Part shown: in pieces, positions 44,001 to 51,984 of the stretch | How the letters are laid out: each line of letters begins with the position of its first letter | Numbering within the stretch: position 1 is the first letter of the stretch | Origin: DATEPR01 sp036491115 | GTDB taxonomy: Bacteria; Actinomycetota; Actinomycetes; Mycobacteriales; Pseudonocardiaceae | Direction: 5' to 3' | NCBI GenBank assembly: GCA_036491115.1 | Contig: DASXCQ010000031.1 | Span: 139,367 to 203,366 of the forward strand | Length of the DNA stretch: 64,000 nt | The notes under the pieces: generated by a model | What the model was told of the DNA's origin: nothing | Database searches by the model: none | What the model saw: the letters and a program-made list of their open reading frames with translations, nothing else | Translations under genes and position numbers: made by a program

Positions 44001-44476
44001 TGGCGAACGCGACCCAGCCGATGGAGTTCGACTACGGCCCGTTCGCCGGTGACCCGGACCTGGCGTCCGACGTCAACGGCCTGACCGCGATCGGCACGAC
44101 CCACGGCAACCCGTTGCCGCAGGGCCTGTGGTTCGCGGCCCAGTCCGAGACCGGCCCGACGCCGGCCAACGGCGGACCCGAGGGCACCGTGGCGTTCGAC
44201 CTGGTCGCCCAGACCAAGGGCTTCGACACGTCGGTGACCTCGCCGGCGACGGACCTGTGGCTGGGTGCGGTCACCGACATCGGTGAGCTGAACCTGGTCA
44301 CCGTCCAGCCCGGCCAGACGGCCACCATCCCGGTGACCATCACGCCGAGCGGTGCCGCGGGCAGCACGGTCACCGGCACGCTCTACGTCGACCAGCTGAA
44401 CGTCGACACCAGCGATGTCACGCAGGAAGCCGCGAACGAACTGGCGGGCATCCCCTACCAGTACAAGATCGGCTGA
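41033..44476 (+). CDS. Secreted S8-family subtilase-like protein
   Basis: 1147 aa. Sec signal peptide (MRRSRKLALAVTATAA... cut near AVA-AP), an inhibitor_I9-like propeptide (about 45-145), a subtilase domain (about 180-540), and several beta-sandwich modules to the end. The Ser motif GGTSESSP (Ser codon 42449-42451) and the region NVINESFGS are present, and the C-terminal half includes Fn3-like and PPC-like sequence. The Asp motif that normally reads VIDTG is IAEG here, and no HGTH motif is visible; YDISHFSAQ stands in its place. So activity is uncertain. Probably an abundant extracellular protein, with its own promoter and a strong terminator. Confidence 0.82.
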   Translation: MRRSRKLALAVTATAAATLAISQAAVAVAAPNPASALGPATVFAQKPLTAQEAAALSQNANTSVIVLMRDQPAAATANTPAATARSQRIATAQKPVVSELSQVHAKHVRSFKVADAMAATVSKGEEARLAANPDIAAVIPDSVVKESPDQTPQATGAADGTPGAPASTAICPAPGAGPLLEPEALDVTHTDSDDPSAKTARGLGFTGAGVKVAYIAEGIDINNPDFIRADGSHVFADYEDFTGDGPNAPTSAGEAFLDASAIAAQGRESYDISHFSAQPLASPCDVRIEGMAPGASLYGFKVFGQQHATTTSAILQSIDWAVNVDHVNVINESFGSNPYPDTTSADAVALFNDNAVAAGVTVTTSTGDAGPTNTEGSPATDPNVIAVGASTTYRWLQQNDYAAARTFAPGGGWLNDNISTLSSSGVNQAGGTIDLVAPGDSSFALCTANTAIFEDCVDFNGNPSPVERSGGTSESSPLTAGAAALVIQAYRQTHHGASPTPALIKQILTSTADDLSVPALEQGAGRLDSYQAVLAAESVKTAAGSPKATGSTLLVNQSQLDATAVPGTKESWNLKVTNNGAAAQTVHLSGRGFGPAKHTTTGSVTLSDANSPHFSDFSGVPNNFGQITFNVAKGTDRLEANIAYPGDPNASLNARVRLILVDPSGRFVAHSLPQGVGNAGFVDVRFPEAGKWTATIFGIEGAEGGTQGKVLFSSDTQQITGFGSVSPSVLHLAPGQTGTVKVTATTPAKPGDAGGSVALDAGNGNLTSVPIVTRSLIDAVHGNGRFNGTLVGGNGRQSNAGQENFYEFNVPAGTRNIRASVGITEDAGDNVVTYLIDPEGNAVASSTNRLTTAFNFDTGALNQSALTETDVYTNAPQAGRWRLLVNFAGAVQGDILSQPFSGQVSFDKVNVTAKGLPNSTGTTLKAGKSVTVPVKVRNNGTAPEDFFVDPRLNAQTAIRPTAFGPTTVDLPATAEPAWFVPSETTGVAIVANATQPMEFDYGPFAGDPDLASDVNGLTAIGTTHGNPLPQGLWFAAQSETGPTPANGGPEGTVAFDLVAQTKGFDTSVTSPATDLWLGAVTDIGELNLVTVQPGQTATIPVTITPSGAAGSTVTGTLYVDQLNVDTSDVTQEAANELAGIPYQYKIG

Positions 44477-44492
44477 GCAGCGCAGTAACGAC

Positions 44493-44526
44493 ACCGGCCC
44501 CGCGGGCTTTCGCCCGCGGGGCCGGT
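44493..44526. terminator. 15-bp perfect hairpin between convergent genes
   Basis: Arms ACCGGCCCCGCGGGC (44493-44507) and GCCCGCGGGGCCGGT (44512-44526), loop TTTC. It lies 17 bp after the peptidase stop and 8 bp before the end of the convergent oxidoreductase gene, so it serves both strands. Confidence 0.88.
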
Positions 44527-44533
44527 TCGCGTC

Positions 44534-45907
44534 TCAGTGCAGGTCCGCCAGCGCGGTCTCGATCGCGCGGTGGAACGTGGGGTAGGCGTAGATCATCCCG
44601 GTGAGCCGCTCGACCGGCACACCCGCGTGCACGGCGACCACGAGTGCCGACAGCACCTCACCGCCGTTCGGCCCGGCCGACGTGGCGCCCACCAGAACGC
44701 CCCGGTCGGCGTCCTCGACCACCTTGACCAGCCCGGTGTTGCCCACCTTGTGGATGAAGCCCCTGGTGGACGCCGGGATCTGGACCGTCCCCACGCGGAC
44801 GTTCAGTCCGTTCCGCCTGGCCTGCGCCTCGCTCAGCCCGACCGAGCCCACCTCGGGATCGGTGAAGGTCACCCTGGGCACCGCGTGGTACTCGGCGCCC
44901 TGGCCGGGCCGGCCGAGGATGCTGCGCACCGCGATCGCCGACTGGTACATCGACATGTGGGTGAACGCGCCCTTGCCGGTCATGTCGCCGATCGCCCACA
45001 CGCCGTCCGCGATCCGCAGGTGCTCGTCCGGGGTCAGGACCCTGGCGGCCGGGTCGAGTCCGATGGTGTCCACACCGAGCCGCCCGATGGTGCTGGCGCG
45101 CCCGGTGGCCACCAGCAGGTGTTCCGCGTCCACCGAGCCGCCGTCGAAGTCGAGGGTGAACCGGCCGTCGTAGTGCACCGCGTTGGCGTTCACGCCGCTG
45201 TGCACCGCGATGCCGTCCTCGGCGAACGCGGCCTCGATCAGCTCGCTGGACTCGGGTTCCTCATAGGGCAGCAGCCGGGCGTCCTTGCCGACCACCGACA
45301 CGGTGGTGCCGAAGCGGGCAAACGCTTGCGCCAGCTCACATCCGATCGCGCCGCCGCCGAGCACGATCAACGACTCGGGGGCCTTCTCGATGGTGAGGAT
45401 CTCCCGGTTGGTCCAGAACGGGGACTCGGCGAGGCCGGGGATCGGCGGCACGGCCGGGTCGGTCCCGGTGTTCAGCACGATGGCCCGGCGGGCGGTCAGT
45501 TCGACGGTCTCGCCGTCCGTGGTCGTCACGGTGACCGTGTGCGGTCCGGTCAGCCTGCCATCGCCGCGCAGGAACCGGCCGCCCTTGCCGGTGAACCGGT
45601 CCACGGCCACCGTGTCGTCCCAGTCGTCCGTCGCCTCGTTGCGGATGCGCTGCCCGACCGGGGTGTAGTCGGCCCGGACGGTGCTGTCCCCGGCCAGCAG
45701 CGGCACCCGCCTGCCCTCGGCGAGCGCGTTGCTCCCCCGAATGATCATCTTGCTGGGAATGCAGCCGTAGTAAGGGCATTCGCCGCCGAGCAGGCGGGCG
45801 TCCACCCCGACCACGGACAGTCCGGCCTCGGCGAGCCGGCCGGCCACCGCCTCGCCACCCGGTCCCATGCCGATCACGACGACGTCGACGGTCTCCGCCA
45901 CACCCAC
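44534..45907 (-). CDS. Pyridine nucleotide-disulfide oxidoreductase
   Basis: 457-aa flavoenzyme of the dihydrolipoamide dehydrogenase/mercuric reductase group. FAD site VIGMGPGGEAVAG (about 12-24), redox disulfide GGECPYYGCIPSK (C-x4-C, about 42-54), NAD(P) site VLGGGAIGCELAQ (about 177-189), second FAD motif VWAIGDM (about 305). The dimerisation domain normally carries HAHPT with the catalytic His; here it reads YAYPTFHRAIE. That Tyr is found in transhydrogenase- and MerA-like branches, so I avoid calling it a dihydrolipoyl dehydrogenase. Single gene, ended by the shared hairpin. Confidence 0.83.
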   Translation of the reverse strand: MGVAETVDVVVIGMGPGGEAVAGRLAEAGLSVVGVDARLLGGECPYYGCIPSKMIIRGSNALAEGRRVPLLAGDSTVRADYTPVGQRIRNEATDDWDDTVAVDRFTGKGGRFLRGDGRLTGPHTVTVTTTDGETVELTARRAIVLNTGTDPAVPPIPGLAESPFWTNREILTIEKAPESLIVLGGGAIGCELAQAFARFGTTVSVVGKDARLLPYEEPESSELIEAAFAEDGIAVHSGVNANAVHYDGRFTLDFDGGSVDAEHLLVATGRASTIGRLGVDTIGLDPAARVLTPDEHLRIADGVWAIGDMTGKGAFTHMSMYQSAIAVRSILGRPGQGAEYHAVPRVTFTDPEVGSVGLSEAQARRNGLNVRVGTVQIPASTRGFIHKVGNTGLVKVVEDADRGVLVGATSAGPNGGEVLSALVVAVHAGVPVERLTGMIYAYPTFHRAIETALADLH

Positions 45908-45966
45908 TCACCCCTTCGCCGGCAGTCCGGGCATCACCCTCCCATACCCGGATACCGATCGCAGGG

Positions 45967-47517
45967 CTATGCGAGCTCCTCCAGTTCCCGTTCCACGGCG
46001 GCCAACTCCTCCGGTGTCCCCTGCACCCTCGGCCCGGTGAACCAGCGGCGCGCCGACACGAACCACCAGATCGTCGCGCCGCCGAGCACCGCGAGGAACG
46101 CCACGGGCGTGTAGTTGAACGTGCCCAGGCTGATCGGCGACACGGTCGGCAGCATGAACAGCACGAAGATGAACACCACCCAGACGCAGGCCACGATGCC
46201 CACCGGACGGCCCCACCGGCCCAGGTGCCACGGTCCGCGATCGAACCGGTCGCCCTTGAGCACCCGCAGGAACACCGGGATCACGTACGCCACGTAGAGG
46301 CCGACGGCCGCGATGGAGGTGACCGCGACGTACGCCGTGGTGTTCCACAGCGCGGGCACGGTGAGCACGAACGCGCAGACCACGGCCAGCCACACCGAGT
46401 TGGTGGGCGTGCGGGTGCGCTTGTTGATGCGGTGCCAGATCCGCGAACCGGGCAGGGCCCCGTCCCGGGCGAAGGCGTAGATCATCCGCGAGTTCGCTGT
46501 CACCGATGCCATGCCGCAGAACAGTTGCGCGCCCACGGCGATGAACAGCAGGAACTCGCCGGTCTTCTGGCCCGCCGCGTCGATGAAGATCTGCGCCGGC
46601 GGCACGCCCGTCGAGGTGGACAGGGTGTGCTGGTAGTTCTGGATGGCGAAGGTGAGGCCGATGAGCAGCACCCAGCCCGCCGCCAGCGACACCAGGATCG
46701 AGTTGACGATGCCCTTCGGGCCGGATCGGGCGGCGCCGCGCGTCTCCTCGGTCATGTGGGCCGATGCGTCGTAGCCGGTCAGCGTGTACTGGGCGTTGAG
46801 CAGGCCGAGCAGGAAGACATAGGGCGCGAAACCCCAGCCGGTGTTGTTCACGAAGTGTCCGAACACGAACGACGCCGGCTGGTGGTGGGTGGGCACGAAC
46901 ACCAGGACGCCGACGATGATCAGTACCCCGATCAGGTGCCACCACACGCTGATGTTGTTCAGAACCGCGACCAACCGCACGCCGATGGTGTTCAACAAAC
47001 CATGGACACACAGAATGATCGCGGTCAGCAGGATGGTGTGGGCCGCCGACGCGGTGAAGCCGAACAGCAGGTCGAGCAGCGCGTTGAGGAAGGTGCCGGC
47101 ACCGAAGTCGATGCCGGCCGTCACCGCCACCTGGCCGATCAGGTTGAACCACCCGGTGAACCACGACCACGCGGCGCTGTGCTTCGGAGCCAGTTTGGCG
47201 GCCCAGTAGTAGAGGCCGCCCGCGGTCGGGTAGCTGGAGCAGACCTCGGCCATGCCCAGGCCGACCAGCACGACGAACACGCCCACCAGCGGCCAGCCCC
47301 AGATGAGCGAGACCGGACCGCCGGTGTTCAGGCCGGTGCCGTAGAGGGTCAGGCAGCCGGACAGGATCGAGATGATGGTGAAGGACACCGCGAAGTTGGA
47401 GAAGCCGGACAGCGAGCGGCGGAGTTCCTGCGCGTAGCCGAGCTGTCGCAGCCGAGCGTCGTCGTCGATGTCGGCCACGGGGGCCGACACCGGAGGCGGA
47501 TCGGACAGGTGGGACAA
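45967..47517 (-). CDS. APC-family amino acid/amine permease
   Basis: 516 aa with twelve membrane helices. N-terminal ARLRQLGYAQELRRSLSGFSNFAVSF is the usual start of the APC amine/GABA/ethanolamine transporter group. The helix-1 region and the SSYPTAGGLYYW and GYDASAHMTEET motifs are conserved. I use TTG 47517, six bases after GAGGGGG; a frame extends to ATG 47613 but would run through the dyad at 47561-47588. GTG 47490 is also possible. It is divergent from the gamma-glutamylation operon and shares regulatory sites with it, so it probably imports the amine that the operon degrades. Confidence 0.83.
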   Translation of the reverse strand: MSHLSDPPPVSAPVADIDDDARLRQLGYAQELRRSLSGFSNFAVSFTIISILSGCLTLYGTGLNTGGPVSLIWGWPLVGVFVVLVGLGMAEVCSSYPTAGGLYYWAAKLAPKHSAAWSWFTGWFNLIGQVAVTAGIDFGAGTFLNALLDLLFGFTASAAHTILLTAIILCVHGLLNTIGVRLVAVLNNISVWWHLIGVLIIVGVLVFVPTHHQPASFVFGHFVNNTGWGFAPYVFLLGLLNAQYTLTGYDASAHMTEETRGAARSGPKGIVNSILVSLAAGWVLLIGLTFAIQNYQHTLSTSTGVPPAQIFIDAAGQKTGEFLLFIAVGAQLFCGMASVTANSRMIYAFARDGALPGSRIWHRINKRTRTPTNSVWLAVVCAFVLTVPALWNTTAYVAVTSIAAVGLYVAYVIPVFLRVLKGDRFDRGPWHLGRWGRPVGIVACVWVVFIFVLFMLPTVSPISLGTFNYTPVAFLAVLGGATIWWFVSARRWFTGPRVQGTPEELAAVERELEELA

Positions 47518-47560
47518 GGTGGCCCCCTCGGGATGCCGGTGACACCGGGTCAACTGGCAG

Positions 47561-47588
47561 CTCAATGGATCGTTCTCAACCCATTGAG
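47561..47588. promoter_or_regulatory. Operator copy 1, CAATGG-N12-CCATTG
   Basis: CTCAATGG (47561-47568) and CCATTGAG (47581-47588), 12 bp apart. A second palindrome, TTCTCAA-CCCA-TTGAGAA (47573-47590), overlaps it. 44 bp upstream of the permease start. The same CAATGG-N12-CCATTG arrangement recurs at 47690-47713. Confidence 0.68.
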
Positions 47589-47689
47589 AAGCGTTGAGCG
47601 TGACGTGCGCCACCAGATCGTGTCAAGAGCCATCACGTTACGGTTGCTTGACAGGCGCTTCGTCCCGCCGGTACGAAAAGCTAGCCGCA

Positions 47690-47713
47690 CAATGGATCAG
47701 CACCGGCCCATTG
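47690..47713. promoter_or_regulatory. Operator copy 2, CAATGG-N12-CCATTG
   Basis: CAATGG (47690-47695) and CCATTG (47708-47713), again with exactly 12 bp between the arms, 34 bp upstream of the ligase start. Two identical sites, one on each divergent promoter, suggest a shared repressor; the GntR protein at 51981-52712 is the natural candidate. Confidence 0.68.
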
Positions 47714-47747
47714 GCCATCAGGTGCTACCAGCAGCCGGAAGGCAGTC

Positions 47748-49106
47748 ATGCCACACGAACCGCTCACCCTGGATCGTCTCACCACGCTCGTCGACGAGGG
47801 CACCATCGACACCGTCCTGGTCGCGCTGACCGACATGCAGGGCCGCCTGCAGGGCAAGCGCTGCGCGGCGCGCTACTTCCTCAACGAGGTCGTCCCGCAC
47901 GCCACCGAGGCGTGCAACTACCTGCTCGCGGTGGACGTCGAGATGAACACCGTCGGCGGCTACCGCATGTCGTCGTGGGAGCGCGGCTATGGCGACTTCG
48001 TGCTCCGACCCGACCTGAGCACGTTGCGGCTGGTGCCCTGGCACGATGGCACGGCGATGGTGCTGGCCGACATCGAGTGGGTCACCGGCGGCCCGGTGCC
48101 CGCGTCACCGAGACGGGTGCTGCGCCGCCAGCTCGACCGGCTGGCCGAACGGGGCCTCGCCGCATACGTCGGCACCGAGTTGGAGTTCATCGTCTTCGGC
48201 GACACGTACGAGTCGGCATGGCAGGCAGGCTACCGAGGGCTCACCCCGGCCAATCAGTACAATGTGGACTATTCGATGCTGGGCACCGCCCGGCTGGAAC
48301 CCCTGCTGCGCCGCATCCGCAACAGCATGACCGGCGCCGGCATGTACGTCGAGTCGGCCAAGGGCGAGTGCAACCCCGGCCAGCACGAGATCGCGTTCCG
48401 CTACGCCGACGCCCTCACCACCTGTGACAACCACAGCGTCTACAAGACGGGCGCGAAGGAGATCGCCGCGCAGGAGGGCCGCAGCCTCACGTTCATGGCG
48501 AAGTACAACGAGCGCGAGGGCAACTCCTGCCACATCCACATCAGCCTGCGGTCCACCAGCGGTGATCCGGTGCTGGCGGGCAGCGGCGAGCACGGGTTCT
48601 CCCCGCTGATGCGGCAGTTCCTGGCCGGGCAGTTGGCCTGCCTGCGCGAGTTCACGTACTTCTACGCGCCGAACATCAACTCCTACAAGCGGTTCGCCGA
48701 CGGCAGCTTCGCGCCCACCTCGGTGGCGTGGGGCAACGACAACCGCACGTGCGCGCTGCGCGTGGTCGGCCACGGCGACTCGCTCCGGGTGGAGAACCGG
48801 GTGCCCGGCGGCGACGTCAACCCGTACCTGGCGGTGGCCGCCCTGGTGGCCGCCGGCCTGCACGGCATCGAGCACGGCCTGGAACCGGAACCGGAGTTCC
48901 TCGGCAACGCCTACGAGTCCGACAAGCCGAGGGTGCCACGCACCCTGCGCGCGGCGGCGGAGCTGCTGGCCAGCAGTCGCCTGGCGGAGGAGCACTTCGG
49001 CGCACAGGTGGTGGAGCACTACGTCAATGCCGCGACGGTCGAGCAGACGGCCTTCGACGCGGCGGTAACCGACTGGGAGCGAATCCGTGGCTTCGAACGT
49101 CTCTGA
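47748..49106 (+). CDS. Glutamine-synthetase-like gamma-glutamyl-amine ligase
   Basis: 452 aa. It has the GS beta-grasp and catalytic domains: metal ligands in GTELEFIVF, AKGECNPGQHEIAF and CHIHISL, and the ATP/Glu loop RVENRVPGGDVNPYL. The Asp-50-type latch and Tyr-adenylylation loop of nitrogen-assimilating GS are missing, and length and motifs match the PuuA/GlnA3/GlnA4 group, which couples glutamate to an amine (putrescine, polyamines or ethanolamine) using ATP. ATG 47748 behind GGAAGG. First gene of the operon; overlapped by 20 bp by the amidase gene. Confidence 0.86.
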   Translation: MPHEPLTLDRLTTLVDEGTIDTVLVALTDMQGRLQGKRCAARYFLNEVVPHATEACNYLLAVDVEMNTVGGYRMSSWERGYGDFVLRPDLSTLRLVPWHDGTAMVLADIEWVTGGPVPASPRRVLRRQLDRLAERGLAAYVGTELEFIVFGDTYESAWQAGYRGLTPANQYNVDYSMLGTARLEPLLRRIRNSMTGAGMYVESAKGECNPGQHEIAFRYADALTTCDNHSVYKTGAKEIAAQEGRSLTFMAKYNEREGNSCHIHISLRSTSGDPVLAGSGEHGFSPLMRQFLAGQLACLREFTYFYAPNINSYKRFADGSFAPTSVAWGNDNRTCALRVVGHGDSLRVENRVPGGDVNPYLAVAALVAAGLHGIEHGLEPEPEFLGNAYESDKPRVPRTLRAAAELLASSRLAEEHFGAQVVEHYVNAATVEQTAFDAAVTDWERIRGFERL

Positions 49107-49824
49107 GCCGGTCCGGCCGCTCGTCGGCATCACGTCGTACCTGGAGCGCGCCACGTTCGGCGTCTGGCAGGCCGAGTGCGCGCTGCTCACCAGGGACTAC
49201 CTGGACAGCGTGGTGAGGGCAGGCGGCATCCCGGTGCTGCTGCCGCCGATAGGCGACGGCGCGGCCGAGTTGGTGGCCACACTGGACGCCCTGATCCTGT
49301 CCGGCGGCCCCGACGTCTCCCCCACCCGCTACGGCGAACGACAACACCCCAGGACGGAGGAAACCCGCCCCGAACGAGACGCCTACGAATTCCAGCTAGT
49401 GGCAGCGGCACTCGGGGCGGACCTGCCGGTCCTGGCAATCTGCCGAGGCGCCCAGGTCCTGAACGCGGCACTGGGCGGCACTCTCCACCAACATCTGCCG
49501 GAACGGACCGGCCACGAGTCCCACCGCCCCCGCCCGGGCCGGTTCGGCACCACGTCAATAACCCTGACCGAAGGCAGCAGGGCAGCGGCGGCAGTGGGTC
49601 CGGAAACCACTGCCCAATGCCACCACCACCAGGCGATAGCCACGGTGGCGCCCGACCTGGCGGTAACCGGAACAGCCGAGGACGGCACGGTGGAAGCGGT
49701 GGAACACCGGACAGGGCAGTACGTCGTGGGCGTCCAATGGCACCCGGAACAGAACTCCACCGACGACCGCCTGATCACAGCCCTGGTCCAGGCGAGCCAC
49801 CCCACGCTCGGGAGGCGCCCGTGA
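49087..49824 (+). CDS. Gamma-glutamyl amide hydrolase (class I glutamine amidotransferase-like)
   Basis: 245 aa of the PuuD/peptidase C26 type. Catalytic Cys about 119 in LAICRGAQVLN, and the His-Glu pair about 219-221 in VQWHPEQ. It frees glutamate from the oxidised gamma-glutamyl product, the last step of the route. GTG start inside the ligase gene with GGGAGCG upstream. The DNA from about 49320 to 49830 uses more A-ending codons than its neighbours, but the frame is intact. Confidence 0.87.
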   Translation: MASNVSEPVRPLVGITSYLERATFGVWQAECALLTRDYLDSVVRAGGIPVLLPPIGDGAAELVATLDALILSGGPDVSPTRYGERQHPRTEETRPERDAYEFQLVAAALGADLPVLAICRGAQVLNAALGGTLHQHLPERTGHESHRPRPGRFGTTSITLTEGSRAAAAVGPETTAQCHHHQAIATVAPDLAVTGTAEDGTVEAVEHRTGQYVVGVQWHPEQNSTDDRLITALVQASHPTLGRRP

Positions 49825-51179
49825 CACACACCATCGTCAACCCGGCCACCGAACAACAGATCACCACGGTCCCCCACACCACGGCCGCCGAGACCGACGC
49901 CGCCATCACCCGCGCCAACGCGGCCTGCCCGACCTGGGCCGCGGTGGCGCCGGCCGACCGCGCCCGCCTGCTCCGCCGCTTCGCCGACGCGGTGGCCGAC
50001 GACCGAGACCACCTGGCCGCCCTCGAAGTGGCCAACTCCGGCCACACCATCACCAACGCCCGCTGGGAGGCCGGCAACGTAGCCGACGTCCTGCACTACT
50101 ACTCGGCCGCACCGGAACGCCTCTTCGGCCGGCAGATCCCGGTGGCGGGTGGCGTCAACATCACCTTCGCGGAACCGCTGGGCGTCGTCGGCGTGATCGT
50201 GCCCTGGAACTTCCCGATGCCGATCGCCGGCTGGGGCTTCGCACCGGCGCTGGCCGCAGGCAACACCGTCGTGCTCAAACCCGCCGAGCTCACCCCGCTC
50301 ACCGCACTGCGCATCGCCGAACTCGCCCACCAGGCCGGCATCCCCGAGGACGTCTTCCAGGTCCTGCCCGGCAAGGGCACCGTTGTCGGCCAACGGTTCG
50401 TCGACCATCCCGCCGTGCGCAAGATCGTCTTCACCGGCTCCACCACCGTCGGCAAGCGGATCGCCGCCGCCTGCGCCGCCCGGGTCAAGCGGCTCACCCT
50501 GGAACTGGGCGGCAAGAGCGCCAACATCGTCTTCGCCGACGCCGACCTGGCACGCGCCGCGGCATCGGCACCGTACGGCGTGTTCGACAACGCGGGCCAG
50601 GACTGTTGCGCCCGGTCCCGCATCCTGGTGCAGCGCAGTGTGTTCGACCGATTCATGACGCTGTTCGAGCCTGCCGTCCATGGCGTGCGGGTGGGCGATC
50701 CGGCCGATCCGGCAACCGAGATGGGTCCGCTGATCTCCGCCGAGCACAAGGGCAAAGTCCAGTCCTATGTGGATGAAACGATCACTGTGGCGTTCCGCGG
50801 TGACTCACCGGACGGACCGGGTTTCTGGTTCCCGCCCACCGTCCTGGCCCCGGTCCCGGACGGCCATCGGGTGGTGACCGACGAGATCTTCGGCCCGGTC
50901 GTCACCATCCAGCCGTTCGACGACGAGGACGACGCCGTCCGGCTCGCCAACGACACCGAGTACGGCCTGTCCGGCTCCATCTGGACCCGCGACGTCGGCC
51001 GGGCGCTGCGGGTGGCGCGGGGCGTGCAGGCCGGCAACCTGTCGGTGAACTCGCACTCGTCGGTGCGCTACTCGACGCCGTTCGGCGGGTGCAAACAGTC
51101 CGGCCTGGGCCGCGAACTCGGCCCGGACGCGGTCGCCGCGTTCACCGACACCAAGAACGTCTTCATCAGCACGGACTGA
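49821..51179 (+). CDS. Aldehyde dehydrogenase
   Basis: 452-aa NAD(P)+-dependent aldehyde dehydrogenase. VVGVIVPWNFP (about 137), FTGSTTVGK (about 208), general base Glu about 227 in LELGGKSANIV, nucleophile Cys about 262 in AGQDCCARSR, and the C-terminal PFGGCKQSGLGRE. It would oxidise the gamma-glutamyl aldehyde to the acid, like PuuC. GTG start overlaps the preceding stop by 4 bp (GTGA). About 25 residues shorter at the N-terminus than many ALDHs. Confidence 0.9.
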   Translation: MTHTIVNPATEQQITTVPHTTAAETDAAITRANAACPTWAAVAPADRARLLRRFADAVADDRDHLAALEVANSGHTITNARWEAGNVADVLHYYSAAPERLFGRQIPVAGGVNITFAEPLGVVGVIVPWNFPMPIAGWGFAPALAAGNTVVLKPAELTPLTALRIAELAHQAGIPEDVFQVLPGKGTVVGQRFVDHPAVRKIVFTGSTTVGKRIAAACAARVKRLTLELGGKSANIVFADADLARAAASAPYGVFDNAGQDCCARSRILVQRSVFDRFMTLFEPAVHGVRVGDPADPATEMGPLISAEHKGKVQSYVDETITVAFRGDSPDGPGFWFPPTVLAPVPDGHRVVTDEIFGPVVTIQPFDDEDDAVRLANDTEYGLSGSIWTRDVGRALRVARGVQAGNLSVNSHSSVRYSTPFGGCKQSGLGRELGPDAVAAFTDTKNVFISTD

Positions 51180-51204
51180 ACCAACACCAACGAAGGGACG
51201 AAGG

Positions 51205-51984
51205 ATGACCGAGACACGTCCGGGCAGGCTGGACGGCCGGGTCGCCGTGGTGACCGGTGGCGGCAGCGGCATCGGCCTGGCGTCGGTCCGCAGGCTGGCG
51301 GCCGAGGGGGCGCGGATCGTGGTCGCCGACATCGACCCGATCGGCGGTGAGATGGCGGCGGGCGAGGTCGACGGGCTCTACGTCCGTGCCGACGTGAGCA
51401 GCGAGGACGACGTCCGCCGCCTGTTCGGCACCACGATGGACACCTACGGCTCGGTGGACGTCGCGTTCAACAACGCCGGCATCTCCCCGCCGGAGGACGA
51501 CTCCATCCTGAGCACCGACCTGGCCATGTGGCAGCGGGTGCAGGAGGTCAACCTGACGTCGGTGTACCTGTGCAGCAAGTACGCGATCGAGTACATGCGC
51601 GCGGCCGGGCGGGGTTCGGTGATCAACACGGCGTCGTTCGTCGCGGTGATGGGCTCGGCGACGTCGCAGATCTCCTACAGCGCGTCCAAGGGCGGCGTGC
51701 TGGCGATGAGCCGCGAGTTGGGCGTGCAGTTCGCCAGGGAGGGCATCCGGGTCAACGCTATCTGCCCAGGCCCGGTGAACACCCCGCTGCTCCAGGAGTT
51801 GTTCTCCGCCGACTCCGCACACGCCGCCCGGCGCCTGGTGCACGTGCCGATGGGCCGCTTCGCCGAGCCGGAGGAGATCGCCGCCGCGGTCGCGTTCCTG
51901 GCCAGCGACGACGCCTCCTACATCACCGCGTCCACGTTCCTGGTCGACGGCGGCATCTCCAGCGCCTACGTCACCCCGCTATGA
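51205..51984 (+). CDS. Short-chain dehydrogenase/reductase
   Basis: 259-aa classical SDR: coenzyme motif TGGGSGIG, VADIDP after the second strand (favours NAD), NNAG, and active site Tyr158-Lys162 in YSASK with a Ser upstream (INTASF). Annotated relatives are often called FabG, but within this operon it more likely oxidises a gamma-glutamyl amino alcohol to the aldehyde used by the next enzyme. It occupies the place of the PuuB amine oxidase of putrescine pathways. ATG 51205 after GAAGG; stop overlaps the GntR gene by 4 bp. Confidence 0.87.
   Translation: MTETRPGRLDGRVAVVTGGGSGIGLASVRRLAAEGARIVVADIDPIGGEMAAGEVDGLYVRADVSSEDDVRRLFGTTMDTYGSVDVAFNNAGISPPEDDSILSTDLAMWQRVQEVNLTSVYLCSKYAIEYMRAAGRGSVINTASFVAVMGSATSQISYSASKGGVLAMSRELGVQFAREGIRVNAICPGPVNTPLLQELFSADSAHAARRLVHVPMGRFAEPEEIAAAVAFLASDDASYITASTFLVDGGISSAYVTPL

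Noticed and set aside
41057..44494. Very long open frame antisense to the secreted peptidase gene, and similar long antisense frames at 27835-30123 and 55714-57537
   Set aside because: They mirror high-GC codon bias of the real genes, encode Arg/Val/Gly-rich low-complexity sequence without family motifs, and lack ribosome sites.
44534..45907. Calling the oxidoreductase a dihydrolipoyl dehydrogenase or mycothione reductase
   Set aside because: The catalytic His motif is replaced by Tyr and no 2-oxoacid dehydrogenase or mycothiol genes are adjacent.
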